Assembly: GCA_040387755.1 (NCBI GenBank)
Contig: JAZKDB010000001.1
Location: 558,001-622,000 of the forward strand
Length of the DNA stretch: 64,000 nt
Origin: Rurimicrobium sp040387755
Lineage (GTDB): Bacteria; Bacteroidota; Bacteroidia; Chitinophagales; Chitinophagaceae
Reading direction: 5' to 3'
Of this stretch, positions 17,105 through 24,322 are shown piece after piece. Made by a program: the position numbers and the translations under genes. The notes under the pieces were generated by a model. That model made no database searches. It was not told the origin of the DNA and saw only the letters and a program-made list of their open reading frames with translations. The first letter of the stretch is position 1. Every line of letters begins with the position of its first letter.

Positions 17105-17833
17105 ATGAAAAGAAATATTATTCTTCTTTCGTTTTTATTCATCAGCACACTTGCTGTTGCACAAATCAGCAATACCAAAAGCCTCAAAGGTGCCTGGAAA
17201 GAAGTAGTGCGTATCCGGTCTGGCCAAAAAATCACCTATAGAGATACCTTGTTTTTTGAAGTAGTAAGCAGCAACCTATGCATCTGGGGCAAGAGCAGCC
17301 CCACGGCACCAAGGTTGCGCCTGAAGCAAATTGGTACTACAATAGTGATTGGTCCCAGTGAATTTGAAATTTTGGCACAGGAAGATAATTGGATAAAATT
17401 ATCCACGGACGAAGGAGTGGAGATAGAAATGATTAAGTATAGTAACAAGAAGCAACCTGCCATCCGCAATACCAACAACACCAAATATCGGCCAGCTATT
17501 GTACCTAGAACCGGCAATGTACCCGACATGATAGAGCCATTGGTAGGTATTTGGAAATGTTATAAGCGTACAAGTATCAAGCCCGTACCTAACGATCAGA
17601 AGTATAGGATTATCCGATTGGTGGAAATAGAAGAAACTACAGATGCCATAACGGCAAAAATCTATGGTTTCGATGATTTGACTGCCCAGCCTTCCTGGAT
17701 TGTACAACGATATGAAAAGGGAGTATTGTATACTTCGGGTAAAGATGACAGAGAGTTTAAGGTCATTAATTGTCAGCCAAATGAACTGATTATTGAGAAC
17801 GAAGGAGTGGTTTATTATATGAATAAGATGTAA
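17105..17833 (+). CDS. Hypothetical secreted protein, two similar halves
   Basis: 242 residues from ATG 17105; the upstream TTG is less likely because the signal peptide (MKRNIILLSFLFISTLAVAQ) starts here. I do not recognise the family. Two segments begin alike: KSLKGAWKEVVRIRSGQKIT (about residues 25-44) and EPLVGIWKCYKRTSIKPVPN (about 142-161), each followed by small beta strands. This is the 'LxGxWK' start seen in lipocalin-like and META-type domains of Bacteroidota, so it could be two tandem small barrels. A bidirectional hairpin terminator follows at 17878-17908. Function unknown. Confidence 0.75.
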   Translation: MKRNIILLSFLFISTLAVAQISNTKSLKGAWKEVVRIRSGQKITYRDTLFFEVVSSNLCIWGKSSPTAPRLRLKQIGTTIVIGPSEFEILAQEDNWIKLSTDEGVEIEMIKYSNKKQPAIRNTNNTKYRPAIVPRTGNVPDMIEPLVGIWKCYKRTSIKPVPNDQKYRIIRLVEIEETTDAITAKIYGFDDLTAQPSWIVQRYEKGVLYTSGKDDREFKVINCQPNELIIENEGVVYYMNKM

Positions 17834-17877
17834 TGTCCATATTGTTATACTTACTGATAACTTATTTTTTTAAATGT

Positions 17878-17908
17878 AAAACGCCACAACATTGAGTTGT
17901 GGCGTTTT
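17878..17908. terminator. Bidirectional hairpin terminator
   Basis: A perfect 13-bp inverted repeat (17878-17890 and 17896-17908) with a 5-nt loop and A and T runs on the two sides lies between a plus-strand and a minus-strand gene end, serving both. Confidence 0.85.
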
Positions 17909-17941
17909 GCTATTCCGAAACTGTTTGCAGGCTTAAACGTC

Positions 17942-18163
17942 CTACAATTTGATTTCACATTCTGTTTCCAATGTTCCTACCTTAGAATCACCATTGTCAC
18001 ATTCTTTGCGGGCATCTTTCAATGACTGCTTGGACAGGTCTCTTTTGTTGACAATAGAGGTAGAACCTCCTGTTGAAGTAGTACATTCGCAAGTGTACTC
18101 TTTGCGGCAAGAGCCAAAGGCAATTACACACAGTAATAAAGCGCTCATCATCAATTTGTTCAT
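17942..18163 (-). CDS. Small cysteine-rich lipoprotein, hypothetical
   Basis: 73 residues. MNKLMMSALLLCVIAFGSC is a lipoprotein signal with cysteine 19 as the lipidated residue, so the mature part is only about 55 residues, with three cysteines (positions 25 and 27 in YTCECTT, one in KECDNGD and one in ETECEIKL). Such short lipoproteins with a CRKEYTCECTT-like start are frequent in Bacteroidota genomes and have no assigned function. A decayed second copy is at 19001-19133. It ends against the terminator at 17878-17908. Confidence 0.75.
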   Translation of the reverse strand: MNKLMMSALLLCVIAFGSCRKEYTCECTTSTGGSTSIVNKRDLSKQSLKDARKECDNGDSKVGTLETECEIKL

Positions 18164-18301
18164 AAATTCATCTTTTAAGTTAATAATAAAATGAAGTTAG
18201 CTCGATGATTTACGATAATCGATAATGTAAAGGCAAGCTCTTGTTAAATTGTGATATAATTGTAATATACCCTCTCTTTCACGCAGTCAGATACAAACAA
18301 C

Positions 18302-18433
18302 TTAATGCATCGCTTGGTACAGCCATTGCCCGCAGCTATAGCCGCCACGGAAGATGATAATAATACCGGCAACTATGGCTATGCCAGTAATGATTTTCAT
18401 TTGTGGTGATTTGAAAAAACGTTCTTTGAACAT
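18302..18433 (-). CDS. Small membrane protein (43 aa), tentative
   Basis: A 43-codon ORF opening with ATG at 18433 and ending at TAA 18302. Residues 1-11 (MFKERFFKSPQ) are basic, residues 12-28 form one hydrophobic helix (MKIITGIAIVAGIIIIF), then FRGGYSCGQWLYQAMH. A TAnnTTTG element (TACATTTG) lies about 25 nt upstream of its ATG on the minus strand. No family is recognised; the coding case rests on the helix and the promoter-like element. The rest of the 18164-18523 gap shows nothing else. Confidence 0.4.
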   Translation of the reverse strand: MFKERFFKSPQMKIITGIAIVAGIIIIFRGGYSCGQWLYQAMH

Positions 18434-18523
18434 AGCCTATGTTTTTATATGCAACAAATGTAGCCGCAGTTTTGGTGAAACGCATTTACTGTCAATAATT
18501 TCACCCTTTTTTCACCTCATTGT

Positions 18524-18868
18524 TTATTTCTTCTTTTTGCTGGATTTTGCCAAGGGGTTATAGTCCAGTGCAAGTTGAATCCAATAGTTCAATTTCGTTT
18601 TGGTTGTAATTGCTTCTTCTGTAACGTATACCATGCTTTTCATGGGTTTACCTGTAAAGTCCATAGGCTCACAACCATCCATCTCTAATGCTTTATCCAT
18701 AATATCAGGGTTGATTCGTAGCATCAGTTTGTCTTTCATTACACCAACGCACATTTTTTCGTTGATCATAAAACAAAGACCTCCAAACATTTTTTTCTCC
18801 TCTACGAAGTCCTCGTTTTGGGCTATAATTTCCCGACAGCGATTGACCAGATTTTCGTTATATGCCAT
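18524..18868 (-). CDS. TfoX/Sxy N-terminal domain protein
   Basis: 114 residues. MAYNENLVNRCREIIAQNED, then EEKKMFGGLCFMINEKMCVG (23-42) and KDKLMLRI, is the N-terminal domain of TfoX/Sxy proteins, regulators of natural competence in Haemophilus and Vibrio. The C-terminal helix-hairpin domain is absent, so this is the short single-domain form found across many bacteria, whose role is not known. The end is lysine-rich (KSSKKKK). It lies between a small ORF and a frameshifted remnant on the same strand. Family sure, role in competence not claimed. Confidence 0.88.
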   Translation of the reverse strand: MAYNENLVNRCREIIAQNEDFVEEKKMFGGLCFMINEKMCVGVMKDKLMLRINPDIMDKALEMDGCEPMDFTGKPMKSMVYVTEEAITTKTKLNYWIQLALDYNPLAKSSKKKK

Positions 18869-18927
18869 AATTCATTTTTGTAAAGCCAAAATACAATGTT
18901 CGTTTTAGTAAACAATAATTTTAGCCG

Positions 18928-18965
18928 AAAAAAAAGCAAGTCATAAACATTGCTTATGACCTGCT
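18928..18965 (-). terminator. Hairpin terminator behind the decayed lipoprotein copy
   Basis: Arms 18935-18946 and 18954-18965 pair with one mismatch and a 7-nt loop; read on the minus strand the hairpin is followed by a run of eight T at 18928-18935. Probably now ends the NlpE-like gene transcript. Confidence 0.8.
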
Positions 18966-19000
18966 CAAGAGGAGTACTCCATTTGTTTTATTCAAGAGTC

Positions 19001-19133
19001 CTAGAATTTGATTTCGCATTCTGTTTCCAGAGAGCCGAGTTTAGAGTCGCCCTCATCGCATTCTGTTTGGGCATCTCTTAAGGATTTGTTTAGAGAGCTC
19101 TCTTTTATTGACCGCCGAGGTAGAGGTTGCCTA
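19001..19133 (-). pseudogene. Frameshifted remnant of the small cysteine-rich lipoprotein
   Basis: Reading the minus strand from about 19130 gives ATSTSAVNKRELSKQ, then with one extra A skipped SLRDAQTECDEGDSKLGSLE and TECEIKF, ending at TAG 19001. This parallels residues of the intact gene at 17942-18163 (STSIVNKRDLSKQSLKDARKECDNGDSKVGTLETECEIKL). The extra A in AAACAAATCC shifts the frame. The 5' half, including the signal peptide and start, is missing: the homologous part begins at the stop codon of the NlpE-like gene. Confidence 0.85.
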
Positions 19134-19601
19134 CTTTCGTAAAATATATTTATCCGCATCAGCACCTTTTACTTCTTCGCCTTTTATATCTAATTGTATC
19201 AGTGTGTTTTCTCCAACTTTAAATTGATTAGGCCCATCTTCGACCCCTTCCAGATGAATGATAGAATTTTCTTTATTCCATGTAAATTTTCCGGACAATT
19301 CGCCAACCATTGCATTTGGCCTGCCCAGATAAGTAGTGAGACGGGTGTAAGTCATGTCTTTTTTTAGGATAAGCTCGGTTTCAATTCCTGTACAACCAGT
19401 ACACGGAAGGATACCCTTATAAGAACCGTCCCAGTCAATACTGTTTTGGCTGTTATGTACTGTGTCTGCTGCGGGCGCAGGAATAGCGGTTTGTACAGAT
19501 GAATCAGCTATCTTTAAGGCACCAATGGTTTGTTCACTTCGGTTTTGACAACCAAACAATAATGTTGCTGCTGCAATTGTCAGTAAAGGTGTTTTTTTCA
19601 T
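19131..19601 (-). CDS. NlpE-like copper-resistance-type lipoprotein
   Basis: 156 residues from ATG 19601 (the longer frame to 19661 lacks a good start). A lipoprotein signal ends with lipid cysteine C18 (ATLLFGC). After a low-complexity linker, the NlpE core starts with WDGSYKGILPCTGCTGIETE: the CxxC pair C67/C70 matches the family, followed by LILKKDMTYTRLTTYLG and GKFTWNKENSIIHLEG, typical strands of the NlpE N-terminal barrel. NlpE in Enterobacteria senses surface contact and copper at the outer membrane; here it is the small, single-domain form common in Bacteroidota, so a sensing role is not assumed. Its stop directly joins a decayed lipoprotein copy and that copy's terminator. Confidence 0.85.
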   Translation of the reverse strand: MKKTPLLTIAAATLLFGCQNRSEQTIGALKIADSSVQTAIPAPAADTVHNSQNSIDWDGSYKGILPCTGCTGIETELILKKDMTYTRLTTYLGRPNAMVGELSGKFTWNKENSIIHLEGVEDGPNQFKVGENTLIQLDIKGEEVKGADADKYILRK

Positions 19602-19782
19602 AGTCGTTTTTTTTGTGCTGGTGAAGAAACGTTTTTTGTAGCCACAAATATAATTGTGCAATTGCGAGTATGCTTTTATTTAAATATGGATAATTTTGTG
19701 AAAACTTATAGCCTAATTATTGCCAATTAATAGGATTTATGAATTAAGCCCTTGATATTTGTGTGGTCATTTATTTTCATTT

Positions 19783-20718
19783 ATGGTTTTTTTTCGTTGT
19801 GCAATTTATATCCCCTCTTTGATTTTTCTGAATGCTTGTCATGAAAATTCGGCCTCTGTTGGTTCAAAAAAACAACTAATGCCTGATTCGATTGCTACAG
19901 AAGTTGTCGCTGAAAAGCCTGAAAAATCTATTCCTGAAAGGATGGCTATTCAGTACCATTTTGAGTATAAAAAGGTATGGAATAAAAAAGATAGTTTCGA
20001 AGGATTTCAGCATCAATCTGTTTTGGCTGCTATCAACAGGGTTGATATTCAGCATTTACAGCGTCTGGATAGTTTTTTAGTGCCTGATAAGTATGTAGAT
20101 TCTTTATCTGTTTATTTCCCATTTCCCACACAATCTGAGTTTTTGAGCGATATTCATAAAATTATTATTTTTTCATATCCTACACAGTCGTTTGCCGCTT
20201 ATGAGGATGGTAATTTGATATTAAGTGGCCCTACCAATATGGGTAAAAAAGCTTCCAAAACACCTCTTGGCTTGTTTTTTTGTAATTGGAAAGCCAAGGA
20301 AACAAGAAGTACAGTAGACAATGATTGGATATTGAAATGGAATTTTAATGTGAGTAACAGGGGTGGGGTTGGTTTTCATCAATATGATTTACCAGGTTAT
20401 CCTGTATCTCACAGTTGCATGCGTTTGTGGGCCGAACAGGCAGAATTTTTATACTCCTGGGCCGAGCAATGGAAGCTTGGTAGCAATAACCAGTTATTGG
20501 CAAAAGGCACTCCGGTTATCGTTTATGGTGAATATCCTTTTGGTCATCCGAGGCCATGGTTTGCTTTGGCTGCAGATTCTAAATCATTAGATATCAATGA
20601 AAAAATGATGGAGGACATTGTGTCTCCGCATAAGGCCATCATATTAGAAGAGCAACAAAAGCGACTTGATTACCTGAATAAACAATCTGGAGGCACGATT
20701 GCAAGTGTACATCAATAA
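19783..20718 (+). CDS. L,D-transpeptidase family lipoprotein (YkuD)
   Basis: 311 residues from the ATG at 19783. The start MVFFRCAIYIPSLIFLNAC is a lipoprotein signal with C19. The C-terminal half holds a YkuD domain (about 122-275): IIIFSYPTQSFAAYEDGNLI, the glycine-rich GPTNMGKKASKTPLGLF, histidine H199 in VGFHQYDLPG and the catalytic cysteine C212 in YPVSHSCMRLW. L,D-transpeptidases make 3-3 cross-links in peptidoglycan or attach proteins to it, in the periplasm. A second, differently built L,D-transpeptidase is at 37152. A C-terminal tail rich in lysine and glutamine follows the domain. Confidence 0.9.
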   Translation: MVFFRCAIYIPSLIFLNACHENSASVGSKKQLMPDSIATEVVAEKPEKSIPERMAIQYHFEYKKVWNKKDSFEGFQHQSVLAAINRVDIQHLQRLDSFLVPDKYVDSLSVYFPFPTQSEFLSDIHKIIIFSYPTQSFAAYEDGNLILSGPTNMGKKASKTPLGLFFCNWKAKETRSTVDNDWILKWNFNVSNRGGVGFHQYDLPGYPVSHSCMRLWAEQAEFLYSWAEQWKLGSNNQLLAKGTPVIVYGEYPFGHPRPWFALAADSKSLDINEKMMEDIVSPHKAIILEEQQKRLDYLNKQSGGTIASVHQ

Positions 20719-20861
20719 GTATTTATTGCTTTTCTAAGTATTTGTGCAGTAATGTGCTGTATAATCGCTTAATTTGCAGCTCCGTTTGGAGAAAAAATCG
20801 CCTCATCCGAAGCAATTAGAAAATATTTTTCTTTTTTTAGCATAATTAGTGCAAAAATATT

Positions 20862-20892
20862 TTTGTTGTTTCATTAAAATGCTGCACCTTTG
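20862..20892 (+). promoter_or_regulatory. Promoter of rpmB-rpmG-DUF4295
   Basis: TTTG at 20862-20865 and a -7 element CACCTTTG (20885-20892, consensus TAnnTTTG) are 19 bp apart, as in Bacteroidota promoters, and precede the rpmB ATG by 22 nt. Confidence 0.7.
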
Positions 20893-20914
20893 CAGTCCTT
20901 AAAAAAATAAAATT

Positions 20915-21151
20915 ATGGCAAGAGTTTGTCAAGTAACCGGAAAGCGCCCAATGGTGGGTCATAAAGTTTCATTCTCAAATAAGAAAGCATTACGTCGTTT
21001 TTTGCCCAATTTGCAAGTAAAACGTATGTATCTTGCTGAAGAAGATAAATGGATCACATTGAAATTGTCAACAGAAGCATTGCGCACCATCAATAAAAAT
21101 GGCTTGCTTGCAACTGTAAAACAATTGCGTGCAGAAGGTCATAAAATCTAG
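20915..21151 (+). CDS. rpmB: Ribosomal protein bL28
   Basis: 78 residues, normal for bL28 of the large subunit. The start MARVCQVTGKRPMVGHKVSF (1-20) and the later RRFLPNLQVKRMYL are diagnostic. Only one cysteine (C5) is present, so this is the zinc-free form. It heads the three-gene run rpmB, rpmG and a DUF4295 gene, behind its own promoter at 20862-20892. bL33 follows 31 nt later, which is the standard order in Bacteroidota. Confidence 0.98.
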   Translation: MARVCQVTGKRPMVGHKVSFSNKKALRRFLPNLQVKRMYLAEEDKWITLKLSTEALRTINKNGLLATVKQLRAEGHKI

Positions 21152-21182
21152 TAATTAATAAGCATAAAACATTCAATAAAAA

Positions 21183-21365
21183 ATGGCAAAGAAAGGCAAC
21201 CGCGTACAGGTAATATTGGAATGCACAGAGCATAAAAACAGCGGCTTAGCGGGAACCAGCCGTTACATTACCACTAAAAATAAAAAGAACACTCCCGAGC
21301 GTATCGAGTTGAAAAAATACAACCCGTTGATGAAACGTGTGACTGTTCACAAAGAAATTAAATAA
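21183..21365 (+). CDS. rpmG: Ribosomal protein bL33
   Basis: 60 residues. The sequence MAKKGNRVQVILECTEHK, then SRYITTKNKKNTPERIELKK and YNPLMKRVTVHKEIK, is bL33 of the large subunit. It has one cysteine only (C14), so it lacks the four-cysteine zinc site, the form produced by the zinc-independent paralogue type. It lies between rpmB and the DUF4295 gene in the same transcript. Confidence 0.98.
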   Translation: MAKKGNRVQVILECTEHKNSGLAGTSRYITTKNKKNTPERIELKKYNPLMKRVTVHKEIK

Positions 21366-21398
21366 TTTTACTTCAACCTTATTAAAAATATTTGAGTA

Positions 21399-21566
21399 AT
21401 GGCAAAAGCAGCTAAAACCGCGATAAAAAAAGACCCTAAACAGGCCGCAGACGCAAAAAACTGGACTAAAGTAATTAAAGCAGTTCGCAGTCCAAAAACA
21501 GGCGCTTATACCTTCAAAGAAAATATCGTTCACAAAGACAAAGTGAAAGATTTTTTGGCGAGCTAA
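21399..21566 (+). CDS. DUF4295 family protein (55 aa)
   Basis: A 55-residue basic ORF, too short for most ORF searches, starting ATG 21399 and ending TAA 21566. It begins MAKAAKTAIKKDPKQAADAK, continues NWTKVIKAVRSPKTGAYTFK and ends VHKDKVKDFLAS. It is the small lysine-rich protein that in Bacteroidota regularly follows rpmG and is listed as DUF4295. Its place after two ribosomal protein genes and its basic charge suggest it binds ribosomes or RNA. A hairpin terminator follows at 21589-21622. Confidence 0.88.
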   Translation: MAKAAKTAIKKDPKQAADAKNWTKVIKAVRSPKTGAYTFKENIVHKDKVKDFLAS

Positions 21567-21588
21567 TTTTATCGCATAAGACTTTTAT

Positions 21589-21622
21589 AAGGCTGACCAA
21601 GACAATTGGTCGGCCTTTTTCT
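21589..21622 (+). terminator. Hairpin terminator of the rpmB operon
   Basis: Inverted arms 21589-21600 and 21606-21617 (one non-Watson-Crick pair) with a five-nt loop and a following T-run end the rpmB-rpmG-DUF4295 transcript. Confidence 0.85.
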
Positions 21623-21640
21623 ATTGTTTAAATCATTTTG

Positions 21641-22252
21641 ATGCGTATAATATTGCTTGTTTTATTGAGTCTGTTCGCCGCTTGCAATGAACAGGATATC
21701 CGCAACGAGGCTCCTGAAACCGTTATCGATAGTATGGCAGCTTTGATACGCCCCGGTGACATTATATTGCGTGCAGGAAGGGATGAAGTCAGTCAACTGT
21801 TTAAAAGACTCAATACCCACAATCAAACTTATTCCCATTGCGGAATGGCTGTTACAGACAGTAACGGAGTGTCTGTTATCCACATTGTCGGATCAGTAAA
21901 TAATCCTTCGGGTAAAATGATCAAAGAATCTTTAAGGTCCTTTGTACAATCGAGAAGTAATTCTTCCTGGGCTATTGTTCGTTATGATTTGGATAGCATT
22001 TCCAAACAAAATTTTATCAGTTCGACAATGAGTTTTATGGACAATTCTATAGTTTTTGACCATGATTTTGATCTGGCAACTGATGATAAAATGTATTGTA
22101 CCGAAATGATTTATAAAGCTTTTGTATTAGCTTCAAAAGACTCTCTCCTGATATTGCCAACGCTGACACAAACCGGCAAAAAGTATATTGCTGTTGATAA
22201 TCTTTTTGGACATAAGCACTGCAAAACAATTGGCGAAATAACCTATAAATAG
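21641..22252 (+). CDS. YiiX/YebB-like permuted papain-type lipoprotein
   Basis: 203 residues from the ATG at 21641. The signal MRIILLVLLSLFAAC makes C15 the lipid anchor. The rest fits the YiiX/DUF830 group, circularly permuted NlpC/P60-type cysteine peptidases: RPGDIILRAGRDEV (38-51), histidine H66 in QTYSHCGMAV and the Cys C153 in MYCTEMIYKAFV, with E155 two residues after. These proteins are thought to hydrolyse amide or thioester bonds, often of peptidoglycan or lipids, but few have been tested. It follows the ribosomal operon, after the terminator, and is followed by another lipoprotein gene on the same strand. Confidence 0.82.
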   Translation: MRIILLVLLSLFAACNEQDIRNEAPETVIDSMAALIRPGDIILRAGRDEVSQLFKRLNTHNQTYSHCGMAVTDSNGVSVIHIVGSVNNPSGKMIKESLRSFVQSRSNSSWAIVRYDLDSISKQNFISSTMSFMDNSIVFDHDFDLATDDKMYCTEMIYKAFVLASKDSLLILPTLTQTGKKYIAVDNLFGHKHCKTIGEITYK

Positions 22253-22280
22253 TAGCTTCGCACCAAACTTATTTATTAAG

Positions 22281-22766
22281 ATGAATCAGAAATTCCTTCC
22301 TTTTTTTATAGCCCTTTTTTTATCGCTAAGCCTTATTTCGTGTAGTTCTAATTCTCCGAAAGCGGTTGCGGAAAAGTTTTTGCTTTCTGTTGCCAGAGCA
22401 GATCTGGATGAGGCTAAAAAACTTTGTGATTCTAATACACGCGAATTATTAGATCAGGCCAATTACCTCACCATGGTGCCCGACTCAGTAAAAGCAGAAG
22501 GCAGAAACCTGAAAATAAATATTATAGATGTAAAAGAAACAGGTGATAAGGCTGTTGTAACTTATAAAACCTCTAAACTGGAGGAAAACCAAATCATTAC
22601 TTTGGTAAAAGTAGATGGGAAGTGGTTGGTGCAACTGGATAAAATGCAGGAATATGATGATGAGCAGCCAATGCTTACAGAATCTAACGAAGTAAGTGCA
22701 GATTCTACCGCTGTGCCGGCAGCTGATACCAACCTGAAAGCTGCATCAGACAGCAGTACCCAATAA
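22281..22766 (+). CDS. DUF4878 lipoprotein
   Basis: 161 residues. MNQKFLPFFIALFLSLSLISC gives a lipoprotein signal (C21). The body, SPKAVAEKFLLSVARADLDEAKKLC, then GDKAVVTYK and a KVDGKWLVQLDKM strand, matches DUF4878, a NTF2-like fold domain of unknown ligand found in many Bacteroidota lipoproteins. The C-terminal 30 residues are a low-complexity Ser/Ala/Asp tail. It lies 28 nt downstream of the YiiX-like gene and ends in a shared terminator hairpin with the convergent queG. Confidence 0.85.
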   Translation: MNQKFLPFFIALFLSLSLISCSSNSPKAVAEKFLLSVARADLDEAKKLCDSNTRELLDQANYLTMVPDSVKAEGRNLKINIIDVKETGDKAVVTYKTSKLEENQIITLVKVDGKWLVQLDKMQEYDDEQPMLTESNEVSADSTAVPAADTNLKAASDSSTQ

Positions 22767-22783
22767 TTTTTATTGGGTTTTTA
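22758..22783. terminator. Hairpin shared by the convergent DUF4878 and queG genes
   Basis: The 9-bp arms 22758-22766 and 22770-22778 enclose a 3-nt loop and contain both stop codons. A T-run follows on the plus strand, so it works best for the DUF4878 gene. Confidence 0.65.
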
Positions 22784-23705
22784 TTGCTTTGATATTGCGC
22801 ATCATTCCCTTCCACTTGGTACGGGCAATAGGGGATTGTTTGAAGTAATGTTTGAAATCTTGCTCAGATAAGCTCTCCCATTCTCCCATACTTAAATTCA
22901 ACACTTCGGTCAATGGTTTGAAATGTGTCTCTGTGTTGGGTTTTGAGAATCGGTTCCAGGGACAAACATCCTGACAAATGTCACATCCAAAAGCCCAGCC
23001 TTCCATTTTTGATTGCAAATCTTTTGGTATTAGCTCGTCTTTAAGCTCGATAGTAAGGTATGATATGCATTTACTTCCATCGATAATAGTTGGGCCTGTA
23101 ATAGCTTCTGTTGGGCAGGCATCGATACATTTTGTACAGGTACCACAATGATCGGTTGCGAAAGGAGAATCGTACATCAGGTCCAGATCGCAAATGAGAG
23201 TCGCAATAAAAAAAAATGAACCAGCCTGTTTACTGATTAAATTAGCGTTTTTGGCTACCCATCCCAAACCACTTCGTTGTGCCCAGCTACGTTCCAATAC
23301 AGGTGCCGAATCAACAAAGCCTCTTCCGGCTACATCACCAATATGTTGATGGATAAAAAGCAGGAGTTCATTGAGCTTTTCTCTGATGACATAATGATAA
23401 TCCATCCCCCAGGCATATTTGGCTATTTTAGGTGCATCAGTATTTTGAACTTCTTCGGGATAATAATTGAGTAACAGGGTAATTACAGATTTGGCTCCGG
23501 GTACCAGTTTTCGTGGGTCGGTACGCAAATCAAAGTGATTTTCCATATAGCTCATTTTGCCTTGATAATCCTTACTGAGCCATGTTTCCAGTCTTCGGGC
23601 ATCTTCTGTTAATTCTTCGGCCCGGGCAATACCGCATTGCATAAAACCAAGACGCTTTGCCTCGGTTTTGATAAGTTGTGTATATGTTTCGGTATTTTGT
23701 AACAC
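22770..23705 (-). CDS. queG: Epoxyqueuosine reductase
   Basis: 311 residues. It reduces epoxyqueuosine in tRNA to queuosine using cobalamin and two [4Fe-4S] clusters. Visible are the N-terminal cobalamin-dependent part (FMQCGIARAEELTEDARRLE), the substrate-binding segment AKYAWGMDYHYVIREKL, and the paired ferredoxin motifs CGTCTKCIDACPTEAI (about 187-202) and CDICQDVCPWNRF (about 242-254). The start is GTG at 23705, overlapping the upstream YigZ-family stop (TAGTG), which suggests translational coupling. The C-terminal HEAT-like extension of the longest QueG forms is absent, as in many Bacteroidota. Confident. Confidence 0.95.
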   Translation of the reverse strand: MLQNTETYTQLIKTEAKRLGFMQCGIARAEELTEDARRLETWLSKDYQGKMSYMENHFDLRTDPRKLVPGAKSVITLLLNYYPEEVQNTDAPKIAKYAWGMDYHYVIREKLNELLLFIHQHIGDVAGRGFVDSAPVLERSWAQRSGLGWVAKNANLISKQAGSFFFIATLICDLDLMYDSPFATDHCGTCTKCIDACPTEAITGPTIIDGSKCISYLTIELKDELIPKDLQSKMEGWAFGCDICQDVCPWNRFSKPNTETHFKPLTEVLNLSMGEWESLSEQDFKHYFKQSPIARTKWKGMMRNIKAIKTQ

Positions 23706-24319
23706 TATGCAGATAAATGCTTAAGGTTTAGTCCACGGATTTTTATTAATAGACCGCTATATTGCTCTAAATAAACTTTAGGTATATCAGCGATTATAGT
23801 GCAAAATAATTGCAGGTCCTGTTTGATAATCACCGACTCACATTGCTTCAGCAGATACAGGACTTCACTCATTGCATTGTAGTCCATGCTTATTTCTACC
23901 CTTTGCGTTATCCATTTTTCAAGCGGTATTGCTATTTGCAATGCTTCGGCAGTAGCAGTTTTATAAGCGTTGATTAATCCGGGTACACCCAGCATTGTAC
24001 CACCATAGTAACGAACCACAACGACCAGCAAATTGGTATAACCCATACTGTCTATTTGTCCCAGAATTGGCCTTCCCGCGCTCCCGCTCGGCTCTCCGTC
24101 ATCACTGGCACGAAAAGATAAGCCATCAGTTCCCAAACGGTAGGCAAAGCAGTGGTGAGTGGCTTTAGGGTGTTCTTTTTTGACTTCTGCAATACATGTT
24201 TTTACATCGTCTGTGCTAAGTATAGGGTAGGTATAACCCAAAAATTTACTTCCCCGGTCTTTGAATAATGATTGTGTACTTTCCGCAATGGTTTTGTATT
24301 TGTCTTTCGTAATGCTCAT
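23705..24319 (-). CDS. YigZ/IMPACT family protein
   Basis: 204 residues, usual length. The N-terminal UPF0029 domain shows FKDRGSKFLGYTYPIL, HHCFAYRLG, RASDDGEPSGSAGRPIL (conserved glycine-rich loop, about 69-85) and VVVRYYGGTMLGVPGL, and a small C-terminal domain of the DUF1949 type follows (about 135-200). YigZ proteins are conserved but of uncertain function; eukaryotic IMPACT acts on translation control, which fits loosely with queG directly downstream. The stop and the queG start share a base. Confidence 0.93.
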   Translation of the reverse strand: MSITKDKYKTIAESTQSLFKDRGSKFLGYTYPILSTDDVKTCIAEVKKEHPKATHHCFAYRLGTDGLSFRASDDGEPSGSAGRPILGQIDSMGYTNLLVVVVRYYGGTMLGVPGLINAYKTATAEALQIAIPLEKWITQRVEISMDYNAMSEVLYLLKQCESVIIKQDLQLFCTIIADIPKVYLEQYSGLLIKIRGLNLKHLSA

Positions 24320-24322
24320 CTG

